Shown here: positions 9,781 through 18,316 of the stretch, in pieces
Numbering within the stretch: position 1 is the stretch's first letter
Layout: each line of letters begins with the position of its first letter
Assembly (NCBI GenBank): GCA_016710075.1
Contig: JADJLO010000019.1
Coordinates: 1-25,082, forward strand
Direction of reading: 5' to 3'
Length of the DNA: 25,082 nucleotides
From: Acidobacteriota bacterium
GTDB taxonomy: Bacteria; Acidobacteriota; Blastocatellia; RBC074
Program-made: the position numbers and the translations under genes
Notes under the pieces: model-generated
Told to the model about the DNA's origin: nothing
What the model saw: only the letters and a program-made list of their open reading frames with translations
Database searches by the model: none

Positions 9781-11139
9781 CGTCTGTGTCCTCGGTTTCG
9801 ATTTCTTCCAGCGGCTCGTCGGGGGGTGACGTGGGCGGGGCGGGCAGCTTGGCGGCGGCTTCGCGCACGTCCAGCTTGCCGGTCACGATGTCGGCGGTCA
9901 GGCGCGTGCGGTATTCCTGCATCAGCGCGATTTCTCGCTCGGTGCGGGCGATGCTCGTCTCTAACGCTTTGGTTGCAGATTCAATGTAAGCAGCAATCTC
10001 CTTTTGCTCGGGCAACGGCATAAGCGGCAGGTCCACCATGCGGAAGTTGCCATAAGTCAAATCTTGCCCATCGCGAATGAAGTCTCCGGTAGCCTGAAGT
10101 GCGCGAATGTAGCCAGGCGACTTCAAAACATAGGAGAAGAAGCTTACATCCACGCATGTATCGGGCTTCATCACCACATACGATGAACGGATTGCGCCAG
10201 CAGCCCACGCACGTTCGATCCCGCCTTGAAAGCTTCTCATGCTGATCACGAAGTCATCCTTTTCGACGTGTCTCCGTTTTTCGAGGTGCATTGAGATTTT
10301 GACCACGCGTCTGCCAATCTTCGCCTCATAGTCTGCTTGCGGGATGACGCCGTAGGATTGGGTAGCTGAAAGCTGAACGTCACTCGGTCTCGCCAATTCC
10401 GTGCGGACGGTGAAAAGGCGTCGGCTGCGAACCACTTCCCAATGCTTCGGGATGTCGCCGAGCCAGGGGATGCCGGAGGGCTTGAGGGGAACGTCGGGGT
10501 GGAGGCCACGGGTGACGGCGTGGTGGATGATGGCCTGCTTCTGCTCGTTCAGAAGCCCAATCAGCTTCCGCTTGGCGCGGATGAAGCCGTCGATCTTCCG
10601 GTTCGCGTGGTCCAGAAACCGCACGATGGCCGTTTGTTCGTCCGAAGGCGGCAGGAAGATCGGCAGGCGTTTGATTTCGCCGTGGTCGAGATTCTGACGC
10701 AGGCCAGAGCCGTAGCGGTAGATGGCCTTCGTGAGATCAAAGACGTTCAGGATTTGGTAGCCGTAGTCAGCCGTGATTGATGGCAAGGCTTGGAGGCAGA
10801 GATAGGCGGACGAAATGATTCCGCGATTGCGGGATAATCCGATGCGAAGGCTGGGTGGTCGTTCTGAAGGTCGGTTCTCGATGATGACGTTGCCCTCGTT
10901 GACGACTTGATACGTCTCGTAGGATCTGGGAACCAATCCGTGTTGCTTGTCGGTCGCCTTCACCTTGATGCGACCGTAGCTCAGCGAGAGAACGGTTTTC
11001 TCCTTCATCCCACGGTTCGATTCCTTGCGCTTCGCGAACGCAGCATGACCGGGCTTGAGATCCCAATGGGCAGGAACGCCGCCGAGCCATTTCTGCCCTG
11101 ACTCCTTGTATTCCGCATACGGCTTGAGTCCCCGATCAT
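9773..11139 (-). CDS. hsdS: Type I restriction-modification specificity subunit (HsdS; start frameshift)
   Basis: DNA-recognition subunit of the type I complex, about 455 residues. Two target-recognition halves are visible: the first opens with SGQKWLGGVPAHWD and ends in EIKRLPIFLPPSDEQTAIVRF plus a coiled conserved helix (DGFIRAKRKLIGLLNEQKQA). The second opens with SGIPWLGDIPKHWEVV and ends in MPLPEQKEIAAYIES and EREIALMQEYRTRLTADIV. A Pro-rich acidic tail follows (PPTSPPDEPLEEIE). The start ATG at 11139 overlaps the hsdM stop as ATGA. One missing G in the run at 11130-11133 separates that ATG from the body frame; with it the protein begins MIGGLKPYAEYKE. The two recognition domains should read a bipartite target, which cannot be deduced here. 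The 3' end overlaps the next gene by eight bases. Confidence 0.9.
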
Positions 11140-13471
11140 GGCGTGGCTCCTTTGGTGATTTCGTGGAGCAGACCTCCGTCTTCCTGCTCCAGCGCGAGGA
11201 TGTCGGCACTGATCTCGGCGAGGGTGCGGAGTTGGGGCGGCTGGTAGAAGTGGCGGGTGAAGCTGACTTCATAGCCGATTTTGGTGTCGGCCTCGACGAG
11301 CCAGGCGTCGGGCGTGTAGGGCAGCACTTCGCGGCGGATGAAGGCTTCGATGCCGCCGTCTTCAAGCAGCGGGATTTGCTCGTAGTCGCGCAATTCGCTG
11401 TCGGGCTCGTATTCGACGACGCAGGTCTTGCCGTCGAGCTTGGCCTCGAACAGGCCGCGCAAGGGGTCGGGCTGGGTCTTGCCGGGTTTGTGGATCTTCT
11501 TGATGACGCGGGGCGCATCCTCCATGCGCCAACTGACGGCGTTGACGATGAGCTTGAGTTCGGCGGCGCTGGGTTTGAGGTCGACTTTCTTGAGCGTGAC
11601 CTCCACCTTCTCAAGGAAGACGTTGTGGTCCTCGAAGAGGTCATCGCCGAGGGCCTTGCGGAGCTGATTCGCGACATCGAGGAGCATGGCGTCGCGCTTC
11701 CAGGTGGCTTCGCTGAGGAGCTTCTTTTCTTCTTGTCGGAGAGGCTCTTTTTCGGCGTGTCGGCTTCGCCTTCCTCGTCCTCCTCGCCTTCGCTGTCGGC
11801 TTTGCCCCAGTCGTTGACGAGCTTTTCCAACTGGGTGCGGACGGAGGCAGGATCGGTGAAGAGGGCGTCGCCGAGTTCGGCGTAGAGGGCGGCGCGGATG
11901 TCCTCATCGCCGCTGGCGTAGCGCAAGGGCTCGATACGCGGGCGGGAGATCTGGCTGTGGAGGCGGAGCGGACGCTCGACCTTCACTTTCCAATAACCGA
12001 ACGCGGCATTGGGGAAGATTTTCGACTGCGGCGTTTCCTCGAAGGCGAGGAAGGTGTCGCAGATGCGCTGGATGTCCTCGGGGGCAAGTTCGCAATTCTT
12101 TTGCCCATGTTCTTGCGCAGGGCCGGAACCATTGGGTGGCGTCGATGAGCTGCACCTTGCCCTGGCGGTGGGCCGGCCTTGCGGTTGGTGAGCACCCAGA
12201 TGTAGGTGGCGATGCCGGTGTTGTAGAACATGTTCAGCGGCAGGGCGACGATGGCCTCCAGCCAGTCGTTCTCGATGACCCAGCGGCGGATGTTGCTCGC
12301 CCTGCCCGGCATCGCCGGTGAAGAGGGAGGAGCCGTTGTGAATCTCCGCGATGCGGCTGCCGAGCGGCGTGTCATGCTTCATCTTGCTGAGCATGTTCGC
12401 CAGGAAGAGCATCTGCCCGTCGCTGCTGCGGGTGATGAGGGAATATTCGGGGTCGCCCGCGTGCTCGATGACAAAGCGCGGGTCTTTGACGTCCTTCTTC
12501 GAGCCTTCGCCGCTCATGCGCTCCAGGTCGCTCTTCCAGCTTTTGCCGTAGGGCGGATTGGCGAGCATGAAGTCGAAGCTGCGGGAGCGGGAAGGCATCA
12601 TTCGACAAGGTGGAGAATGCGGGCCCGCCGACGATGTTGTCCGCTGCATCGCCATCGCCTTTGAGCAGGAGGTCGGCTTTGCAGATGGCGTAAGTCTCGG
12701 CGTTGATCTCCTGCCCGTAAAGGTGGGTGGCGACCTGCTTGCCGTGGTCTTTGGCGATCTGCTGGAGGGTTTCTTCCGCCACGGTGAGCATGCCGCCGGT
12801 GCCGCAGGCGCAGTCGTAGAGCAGGTAGGTGCCGGATTCGATCTTGTCGGCCACCGGCAGGAACATCAGGCTGGCTATGAGCTTGACGGCATCACGCGGC
12901 GTCCAGTGCTGGCCTGCTTCCTCGTTGTTGTCCTCATTGAACATGCGCACGAGGTCCTCGAAGACGGTGCCCATGCTGCGATTGTCCAGCCCTGGCAGCT
13001 CCCACTGGGCGGGGCTGAGGTTGATGTCCTTGTCGAGGAACTCTCGATGAGCTGGCCCAGGCCGTCGGACTCCACGAGTTTGCTGATCTGATTCCGAAAC
13101 TCGAAGTTCTTGATGATGTCCTGCACGTTCGGCGAGAAGCCGTCGAGGTAAGCGATGAAGTCATCCTTCAGTGTCTGCTGCGTCTTGCGGGACTTGAGAT
13201 CGCGCAGGAGGAAGGGCGAGGTGTTGTAGAAGGCCTGGCCAGAGGCGGCGCGCAGCGCGTCGTCCTGGTTGGTGATCTTTTCCTTGTCGAGGGCGGCCTT
13301 CATTTCGAGCACGGCCTGCTTCGTCGGCTCCAGCACGGCATCGAGACGGCGCAGGACGGTCATCGGGAGGATGACATCGCGGTATTTGCCGCGCACGAAG
13401 ACGTCGCGCAGGACATCGTCAGCGATATTCCAGATAAAGTTGGTGAGCCAATTGAGATGGGATTGTTCCAT
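11136..13471 (-). CDS. hsdM: Type I restriction-modification methyltransferase subunit (HsdM; several frameshifts)
   Basis: N6-adenine DNA methyltransferase subunit, about 778 residues when restored. The N-terminal helical HsdM domain runs from the start (MEQSHLNWLTNFIWNIADDV) through RGKYRDVILPMTVLRRLDAV. The SAM-binding motif is YDCACGTGGML near residue 220 and the catalytic motif is NPPYGKSW near 304. The later PLNMFYNTGIATYIWVLTN and a helical C-terminal extension with an acidic Lys-rich linker (GEEDEEGEADTPKK) end in LLHEITKGATP. Slips are evident near 13043, 12590, 12310, 12175, 12118 and 11725; several sit in homopolymers (for example one missing G would give LIEEFLDKDINLSP). Because of these the HsdM tail and HsdS appear as one very long open frame, which is an artefact. 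First gene of the operon; no clear promoter was picked out upstream. Confidence 0.92.
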
Positions 13472-13829
13472 GAGAAATTGTTCGGTTTTTAGCTGCTACT
13501 TTAAAGTCTTTGATGTGGCGACAGTCGCTCCTAAAACTAAATAAGATTGCAATCAGTTCGTCAGCAAAGAGTCGGGTTGCCGATATAAGCGAAAAGCTCA
13601 GTTTGGTCTTTATTATTTGTCAGTAAAAAGAAAAACGCCCTCACCGCTTTTCCCCGAATGATGTTTGCAGACACACCCGGAGCGATGAAGGCGTTTAACT
13701 GTAAAAATGTTTTTTAAGAGGCCGGGGCCGAAAATACTCCTAAAAGCCAGGGGTGCCTGCGTTCGTGATAATACTCTAAGACACCCTGATTTATGAAGAG
13801 TAAATTTCTTCAGGCTTAATAACCGTTTT
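13472..13829. other. Intergenic region upstream of hsdM
   Basis: About 358 bases between the hsdM start and the small minus-strand gene. It contains the long hairpin described separately and a second weak pairing (CAGGGGTG near 13748 with CACCCTG near 13784). No open frame with a ribosome binding site was found. The hsdM promoter is presumably in the first 150 bases, but I could not identify convincing boxes. Confidence 0.5.
13624..13696 (-). terminator. Long-stem hairpin with T tract, minus-strand terminator candidate
   Basis: AAACGCCCTCACCGC at 13633-13647 pairs with GCGATGAAGGCGTTT at 13682-13696. In minus-strand RNA all 15 positions pair, two as G-U; in plus-strand RNA two are A-C mismatches. 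The minus strand continues with TTTTTCTTTTT. That points to an RNA made leftward, ending transcription of the small gene at 13830-14090 before hsdM. The 34-base loop is unusually long and can pair further inside (CTCCG with CGGGG). Confidence 0.5.
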
Positions 13830-14090
13830 TTATGATTGAGCCTGAATTGGAAATGCTTCTCGGTTTTCCTGGGTCATATTTGAAATCTTGACCAACCCTT
13901 CCGGGTCATCAAGCGTAACCTCAATGACATTCTCAGCGAGCTTAGCGATCTGCTTTGCCTTCGGATCGTCGATCTCACTCGCCAATGACAGAATTTCATA
14001 CAGGGCGATTGGAACCTGCATCAGTTCCGTCACCTTTCCGAACGGTTCTCGACAGGTAGCTGCTGATGAGCTGTTTTTTGAACGCGGCAT
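13830..14090 (-). CDS. Small hypothetical protein, 86 residues
   Basis: Unrecognised. The start ATG at 14090 has a strong ribosome binding site (AAGGAG eleven bases ahead), which decides for this frame over an overlapping one starting at 14190. The N-terminal 18 residues are basic and Ser-rich (MPRSKNSSSAATCREPFGKV). The rest is amphipathic helix (VPIALYEILSLASEIDDPKAK, then IAKLAENVIEVTLDDPEGLV). No membrane segment and no catalytic motif. It is followed by a hairpin and T tract, so it is probably its own short transcript, divergent from the pentapeptide operon that begins at 14336. Confidence 0.6.
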   Translation of the reverse strand: MPRSKNSSSAATCREPFGKVTELMQVPIALYEILSLASEIDDPKAKQIAKLAENVIEVTLDDPEGLVKISNMTQENREAFPIQAQS

Positions 14091-14335
14091 ATCGATTCTT
14101 TCTCCTTGTAATCAGATTGAAGAGTTTATCGTTGACCCGGCTGATATAAATGGCCGGGGATGTTCCGTCTGAATCTCCTGAACGGGGCAAATGGTGGGAA
14201 ATCCCTGAAACAGCTCTGAAAATGGAGCGACCGAAGGCTGGGCGCCGGCGTTGAAACGATACCGATACAAATTAATGATTTATGACCGGCCTAAACATCA
14301 CAATCGAAGAATAAATAGTTGAATGTGAGCGGATA

Positions 14336-14521
14336 ATGGACGAAGATCCGTGGATATGCCAGGGTTGGAGCGTTTTCGAATCTGAGGAATGGACGAAAGA
14401 GGATAGGGAAACCATTGCGAGACTTTACGACTGCCAAGACTTGGCTCTCGATATTCCAGAGCCAGTTTACCAGTTACTGCTTGAGCACTTTGGGGAGTCT
14501 TACCGGCTGATGAACGGCTAA
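14336..14521 (+). CDS. Small acidic hypothetical protein, 61 residues
   Basis: Unrecognised. The sequence is acidic and rich in Trp/Glu (MDEDPWICQGWSVFESEEW, then TKEDRETIARLYDCQDLALD) with a C-terminal helix (VYQLLLEHFGESYRLMNG). It is the first member of a packed plus-strand run, ending 22 bases before the next start, which is the main reason to accept it. The ribosome binding site is only moderate. Function unknown. Confidence 0.5.
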   Translation: MDEDPWICQGWSVFESEEWTKEDRETIARLYDCQDLALDIPEPVYQLLLEHFGESYRLMNG

Positions 14522-14543
14522 AGCTGGGAGTTCTGGAGAGACA

Positions 14544-14790
14544 ATGGAAGGGAAGATACGTGTTTCCGTAATTCCGTAAAAACGTAAAGCGGAAAGCCGT
14601 AATTACGGAAGGCTTAAAATGGGCTGACACTTCGGAGCTGGTAACTATCGGAGCGAAGGCCCCGGCTGAAGTAGTCACTCACTGGGCCATTGAAGCGAAG
14701 CGGCAAAAGCGGCCTATGTCACAAGTGATAATTGCGGCCCTGATAGAAGCCTTCGGAGTTGCGGAAGGTTCACTGAAGGAAGAAGAATAG
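14544..14790 (+). CDS. Small, possibly ribbon-helix-helix DNA-binding protein (frameshifted)
   Basis: An ATG at 14544 preceded by CTGGAGAG gives MEGKIRVSVIP, then hits TAA. A neighbouring frame continues to the stop at 14790 as KRKAVITEGLKWADTSELVT, IGAKAPAEVVTHWAIEAKR and PMSQVIIAALIEAFGVAEGS. A slip near 14578 would make one protein of about 82 residues. The short basic start, a strand-like segment and two following helices resemble small ribbon-helix-helix regulators, but no signature is decisive. Its 5' end contains inverted repeats (TTCCGTAAT at 14564-14572 with ATTACGGAA at 14602-14610, and the perfect palindrome CCGTAATTACGG at 14597-14608), which may be coincidence of coding or an own-operator. 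It ends 16 bases before the first pentapeptide gene. Confidence 0.45.
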
Positions 14791-14806
14791 GCTTATAGGC
14801 GGTGGT

Positions 14807-15998
14807 ATGGCTAATCCTGAACACCTTGAACAATTAAAAAAAGGCGTCGAGGAGTGGAATAAATGGCGCGAAGATAATCCTAATGCTTGGCCAGACCTGA
14901 TCAATGCCGACCTGCGGGGGCCGACCTGCGCGGGCCAACCTGCACGGGGCCCACTTGCGCGATGCCAACCTGAGCAGGGCCAACCTGAGCGGGGCCAACC
15001 TGTTCAGGGCCAACCTGACCGGGGCAGACCTGAGCGGGGCCGACCTGAACGATGCCTACCTGCCCGGCGCCTACCCGACCTATGCCGACCTGAGCGGGGC
15101 CGACCTGAGCGGGGCCGACCTGTGGGAGGCCGACCTGAGCGGGGCCAACCTGCGCGGGGCAATCATTGATAACAATACTCAATACCGAAGTGCAAGAGGA
15201 TGTATCAAAGGAGTAAATGGTTTTTACATTAAGTCTACTGATTCTGTCGCTCTGAGGACACTTATCCCGCCCAGTGATTCCATGAAGGGAGCCAATGCCA
15301 GCGCCGTAGTAGAGAGTCTGAAGCAAGCTCGTAAACTGCACATCTTTTCAATGACTTTAGCTGCTTTCGTCTCCTACATCGCAGTTCTTCAACCAAAAGA
15401 GATTAAACTCCCCCTCATTGACGAAAAGATTTTGACAGGCCATTTCGGACTGTTCGCAATGCCGCTTTCCATTGGGTTCCTAACCTTAACAGCCTCGTTT
15501 ATGTCCGATGCTCTGGAAGGGGCCAGATATCTTCGCTCCCGCGATGATGCGATGACAGTAGGACAGTTTCCTTGGGCTTTGACCAGATTTTCTGGCAAAG
15601 ATTGGCCGAATTGGCTGCTTTCGTTCCTGATTCGATTTGTCATGGCCTTTCATTCGCTGGCTTATCTCTACTTTTTGTTTGGAAACCATTGGCCGTATCC
15701 GAGAAAGGTGTTTATTGCCTTTGGCGTCATTTTATTACTTTTAAGCGGATGGATGTTTTTTATCTCCCATAAATTTCAGAGGCCCATCCTGTTCGACCGT
15801 GAAACTGAAGAAGACCGCCAGACCGATTTGGCCAAGCTCGCAAAATCAGTTGAAAAGCAGACCGAAGCAATGACGAAGTTGATTACCTTGCTTGAACCAA
15901 AGCAATCGCCTGATTCAACGGCGAGCAATGCCGAGATTGAACCCTATTCACCCCCGGCGGCAAAAACGCCTGAACAAGACGAAAAAGGCGGAATATAG
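14807..15998 (+). CDS. Pentapeptide-repeat protein with four C-terminal membrane helices (frameshifted)
   Basis: Starts MANPEHLEQLKKGVEEWNKW, a short helical tag shared with the second pentapeptide protein. About 16 A(D/N)LxG pentapeptide repeats follow (residues about 35-120), expected to fold as a right-handed quadrilateral beta-helix. Next come RGAIIDNNTQYRSARGCIKG, a linker, and four hydrophobic segments: LHIFSMTLAAFVSYIAVLQ, GLFAMPLSIGFLTLTASF, LLSFLIRFVMAFHSLAYLYF and VFIAFGVILLLLSGWMFFI. The C-terminal tail is helical (LAKLAKSVEKQTEAMTKLIT) and Pro-rich at the end. Two G-run losses at about 14917 and 14929 split the tag from the repeats; adding one G to each restores the DLRGADLRGANLHGA pattern. 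An AGGCGG ribosome binding site lies nine bases before the start. The stop is three bases before the next gene. A membrane-tethered sensor or effector is inferred; actual role unknown. Confidence 0.8.
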
Positions 15999-16001
15999 GT
16001 T

Positions 16002-16328
16002 ATGAGAATAGGTATTATCAAAACTAAGAACTCGAAGACTGAAGCGCTGGCTGTCATTCAGCCGGAGCCGATAGAACGAATAGACAAACACCCGGCGGCT
16101 GTCTACCTGACCGACCGTGACCTTATCATCCTTCCGCCGAAACCTTCGAGGGATGGAGACGAAGCGCGCGAGCTGATCGAGGAAAAGGGCCTGCCGATCT
16201 TCGAGGGCGGCATCCGGCGCTTTGTCGCATTCCAGAATGCGGCGCTTGCCGGCGTGACCGTCGACCTGGCCAGCGATCCGCACGCGTCCGACGGATGGAA
16301 TGACTACCTTGAGATCGGAAGGCAATAA
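16002..16328 (+). CDS. Hypothetical protein, 108 residues, weakly like a ParA C terminus
   Basis: Not confidently recognised. The last 50 residues (KGLPIFEGGIRRFVAFQNAA, LAGVTVDLASDP) resemble the C-terminal strand-helix of ParA-type partition ATPases, in which an Arg-containing I-x-x-R-V-A segment precedes an A-L-x-G-x-S/T-V turn. The N-terminal half (MRIGIIKTKNSKTEALAVIQ) does not show a Walker motif, so it cannot be an active ParA by itself. The N-terminal part also contains a PxxIERIDKHPAAVYLTDRDL segment without a known match. It starts three bases after the first pentapeptide gene and ends 16 bases before the second, so it is certainly part of the same transcript. It may be a remnant or a new small domain. 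Confidence 0.55.
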   Translation: MRIGIIKTKNSKTEALAVIQPEPIERIDKHPAAVYLTDRDLIILPPKPSRDGDEARELIEEKGLPIFEGGIRRFVAFQNAALAGVTVDLASDPHASDGWNDYLEIGRQ

Positions 16329-16344
16329 AACTCTAGGCGGCTAT

Positions 16345-17448
16345 ATGGCGAACCCTGATCATCTGGCAGTGCTAAAACAAGACGTCGAGACGTGGAACAA
16401 TTGGCGAGATGTTAATTATATTCAGCCAGACCTGAGCGGGGCCGACCTGCGCAAGGCCATCCTGAGCGGGGCTAACCTGAGCGAGGCCTATCTGGGCGGG
16501 GCCGACCTGAGTGGGGCCGACCTGGGCGGGGCGGACCTGAACGGGGCTTACCTGGACGGGGTCAACCTGAGCAGGACCTTTTCTGTGCGGGGCCGACCTG
16601 AGCGGGGCCGACCTGCGCAAGGCCATCCTGAGCGGGGCTAACCTGAACGTGGTCGACCTGACCGGGGCTTACCTGGACGGGGTCAATCTGAGCAATGCCC
16701 TGCTGGCCGGGGCTGAACTGGGCGGAGCCTACCTGACCAAGGTCAACATGACGGGGGCCGACCTGAGCGGGGCCGACCTGAGTGGGGCTTACCTGAGCGA
16801 GGCATTTCTGAGCTGGGCCGACCTGAGCCGGGGCTAACCTGAGCAATGCCGATTTGGAAGGGGCCAACTTGGAAGGGGCATACATGCAGGGCCAACCTGA
16901 GCGGGGCAGACCTCAGCGAGGCAGATCTCAGCGGGGCCAACCTGAGCGGGGCCAGATTGTTTGACACCTTACTAGACGAAGCAGACATTACAAAAGCTTA
17001 TCTCTGGGAAACCCAACGTGCAGGATGGACAATCAAGGGAATCATTTGTAGTGGCGTATATTGGGACGAGAAAAGCGGAATTGACCGAATACAAACCAGG
17101 AGATTTTGAACGCCTCTTCTCCGAGAAGACCAAAATTCGACTCTTTACGAAGATGGCATCGAGCCATTGGAGATTGTCACATTACCGGACATTAATTAGC
17201 AACTTGAGCAAAAACACCCTGGGTGTAAGATCAGCTTTAAGTCTATCAACGACGCGTCCGGTGGAGCGGTTTTAGAGCTTTCGGTCGAAAGTCAGGACAT
17301 TGATAATACAGAGGAACTCCCGCAGGGTATCAACAAAATCGAAGAGGACGCTCAACTCATACAGAAGCAATTCAGGCAATTACTTGCAGAAAATTCACAA
17401 CTCCAAGGGCAAATAATTGGTCTGCAATATGCACTGAGGAGGCTTTAG
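16345..17448 (+). CDS. Second pentapeptide-repeat protein with C-terminal soluble domain (frameshifted)
   Basis: The start MANPDHLAVLKQDVETWNNW parallels the first pentapeptide gene, with the same AGGCGG ribosome binding site. It carries about 30 pentapeptide repeats (ADLSGADLRKAILSGANL and so on). After the repeats come FDTLLDEADITKAYLWETQR, GIICSGVYWDEKSGIDRIQ and YKPGDFERLFSEKTKIRLF. A further stretch reads YEDGIEPLEIVTLPDIN, then HPGCKISFKSINDASGGAVL, and a coiled tail (IEEDAQLIQKQFRQLLAENS) ending LQYALRRL. This C-terminal block matches a domain I associate with other bacterial pentapeptide proteins (GEFERLF ... GITPLEIATLP). Slips occur near 16580 (extra T), 16828, 16887, 17100 and 17145, and an in-frame TAG is present at 17197-17199. 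The next gene begins five bases after the stop. No membrane helix, in contrast to the first pentapeptide protein. Confidence 0.75.
16431..16646 (+). repeat. Internal duplication within the second pentapeptide gene
   Basis: The 50 bases at 16431-16480 recur identically at 16597-16646 (166 bases apart), encoding the same LSGADLRKAILSGANL block. A second shorter pair (CGGGGCTTACCTGGACGGGG at 16542 and 16663) has a different offset. The identity at synonymous positions points to recent repeat expansion rather than protein selection alone. Confidence 0.75.
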
Positions 17449-17453
17449 AAGCG

Positions 17454-17804
17454 ATGAATAAAAACCACAAATCACGTTTAAGAAGGTTAAGGCCAAAAAA
17501 TGTTGTGGGGTATCTTGAAGGTAATTTCACCTACAATGAGCATCAGTTGGAGGATATTGAGCGATTGCTCAATATGATCATTCAAAACCTGGAGGTGTCA
17601 TCCCCTCTGCCGGCAGAAACCAAAACCGCACTTGAGAAGCCGGTTAAAGAAGTGCAGGCCGAAATAGCGAAGCCAAAGCCGGACCATTCAATCATCAAGG
17701 GCGGGATCGACACCATCAAAACAATCATAGAAAAGACAGCGCCTGAACTCATACTCAAACATTGGGACTCAATTACCGAGGCGCTGAATAGATTGCCGTT
17801 ATAG
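17454..17804 (+). CDS. Hypothetical helical protein, 116 residues, downstream partner of the pentapeptide protein
   Basis: An intact frame. The N terminus is basic (MNKNHKSRLRRLRPKNVVGY), followed by FTYNEHQLEDIERLLNMIIQ and a region with the pattern LPAETKTALEKPVKEVQAEI, AKPKPDHSIIKGGIDTIKTI and APELILKHWDSITEAL. The Lys-Pro-x-Pro-Asp-x-x-x-Ile-Lys turn between two long helices looks like a conserved small-domain pattern that I have the impression of from bacterial conflict-type proteins, but I cannot name the family. No signal peptide. It starts five bases after the second pentapeptide gene, with AGGAGG 15-20 bases ahead, so the two proteins are probably made together. Confidence 0.65.
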   Translation: MNKNHKSRLRRLRPKNVVGYLEGNFTYNEHQLEDIERLLNMIIQNLEVSSPLPAETKTALEKPVKEVQAEIAKPKPDHSIIKGGIDTIKTIIEKTAPELILKHWDSITEALNRLPL

Positions 17805-17841
17805 GCATAAGACTCCAGATCACGGGAAAGATAGAGAATCT

Positions 17842-17958
17842 ATGAGCAAATTTTCCGGGCTGACCAAAGCGAAAGAGAAGGCCGAAGAGATCACCGCAAA
17901 GGCGAAGGGCCGGCGCAAATATCTGGCATACCTGCAAACAGAGGCAGAAAATGGGTAG
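17842..17958 (+). CDS. Very small basic protein, 38 residues
   Basis: Reading frame MSKFSGLTKAKEKAEEITAK, AKGRRKYLAYLQTEAENG. The first 25 residues resemble the N-terminal arm of small plasmid-type partition or regulator proteins that begin MSKFSGLTKAK, but the DNA-binding part that would follow is absent, so it may be a truncated remnant. It lies 37 bases after the previous gene and is the last open frame before the hairpin at 18059 and tRNA-Phe. The ribosome binding site is weak. Confidence 0.35.
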   Translation: MSKFSGLTKAKEKAEEITAKAKGRRKYLAYLQTEAENG

Positions 17959-18058
17959 GTGTTTTTGATACGCAAAAGAATATAGGACGAACGGATTAGA
18001 GAGTGAGTTGATGAGGTAAGTAATGCGTAAGTGGAAAAGGTTTGTGGCATTATTTGGC

Positions 18059-18088
18059 AATGGCCGATGAGGCTGTTCATCGGCCATT
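18059..18088. terminator. Perfect 12-bp hairpin between the pentapeptide operon and tRNA-Phe
   Basis: AATGGCCGATGA pairs exactly with TCATCGGCCATT around a six-base loop. It stands 22 bases past the 3' end of tRNA-Phe and about 100 bases past the last plus-strand ORF, with a T-rich stretch on the plus side (GATTTTATT further on), so it can end transcripts from either side. Confidence 0.65.
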
Positions 18089-18110
18089 TGCAACTTGTTG
18101 ATTTTATTGA

Positions 18111-18182
<72 letters not shown>

Positions 18183-18316
18183 AATTCTTGTGCGAATACT
18201 CCTCCGCAAAAGAAAAAGAGATAGTACCGATCCGCCCTTCTTCTGTCAACCAATCAGTCAACTTTTTCGCCATGGAGGACTGAGTCTCGCTCATCAAAAT
18301 CCTGCTGTCCCCACAC

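Noticed and set aside
9773..12655. A 960-codon open frame on the minus strand spanning hsdM and hsdS, suggesting a methylase-specificity fusion
   Set aside because: Its middle part (about 11140-11720) is Ser/Arg/Pro-rich nonsense, while the true HsdM tail is readable in another frame and ends in an ATGA overlap with hsdS. The fusion is produced by single-base slips.
13996..14190. A 64-codon minus-strand frame starting MPRSGDSDG that overlaps the 86-residue gene
   Set aside because: The strong AAGGAG site serves the 86-codon frame at 14090, and the overlapping frame has no comparable site or recognisable content.
14324..14336. TGTGAGCGGATAA, a 13-base match to the core of the lac operator
   Set aside because: No further similarity on either side, no lac-type gene nearby and no vector sequence; it overlaps the ribosome binding region of a small ORF and is taken as chance.
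14901..15341. Long minus-strand open frames opposite both pentapeptide genes (also 16372-16988), rich in AQVGPAQVG repeats
   Set aside because: These are the reverse reading of the repetitive GCC-GAC-CTG-AGC-GGG codons; repetitiveness keeps them open without coding meaning.
14807..17110. The regular 15-base periodicity of the pentapeptide genes as a CRISPR or tandem-repeat locus
   Set aside because: The period matches coding pentapeptide units with no unique spacers, and translation gives A(D/N)LxG repeats in frame.
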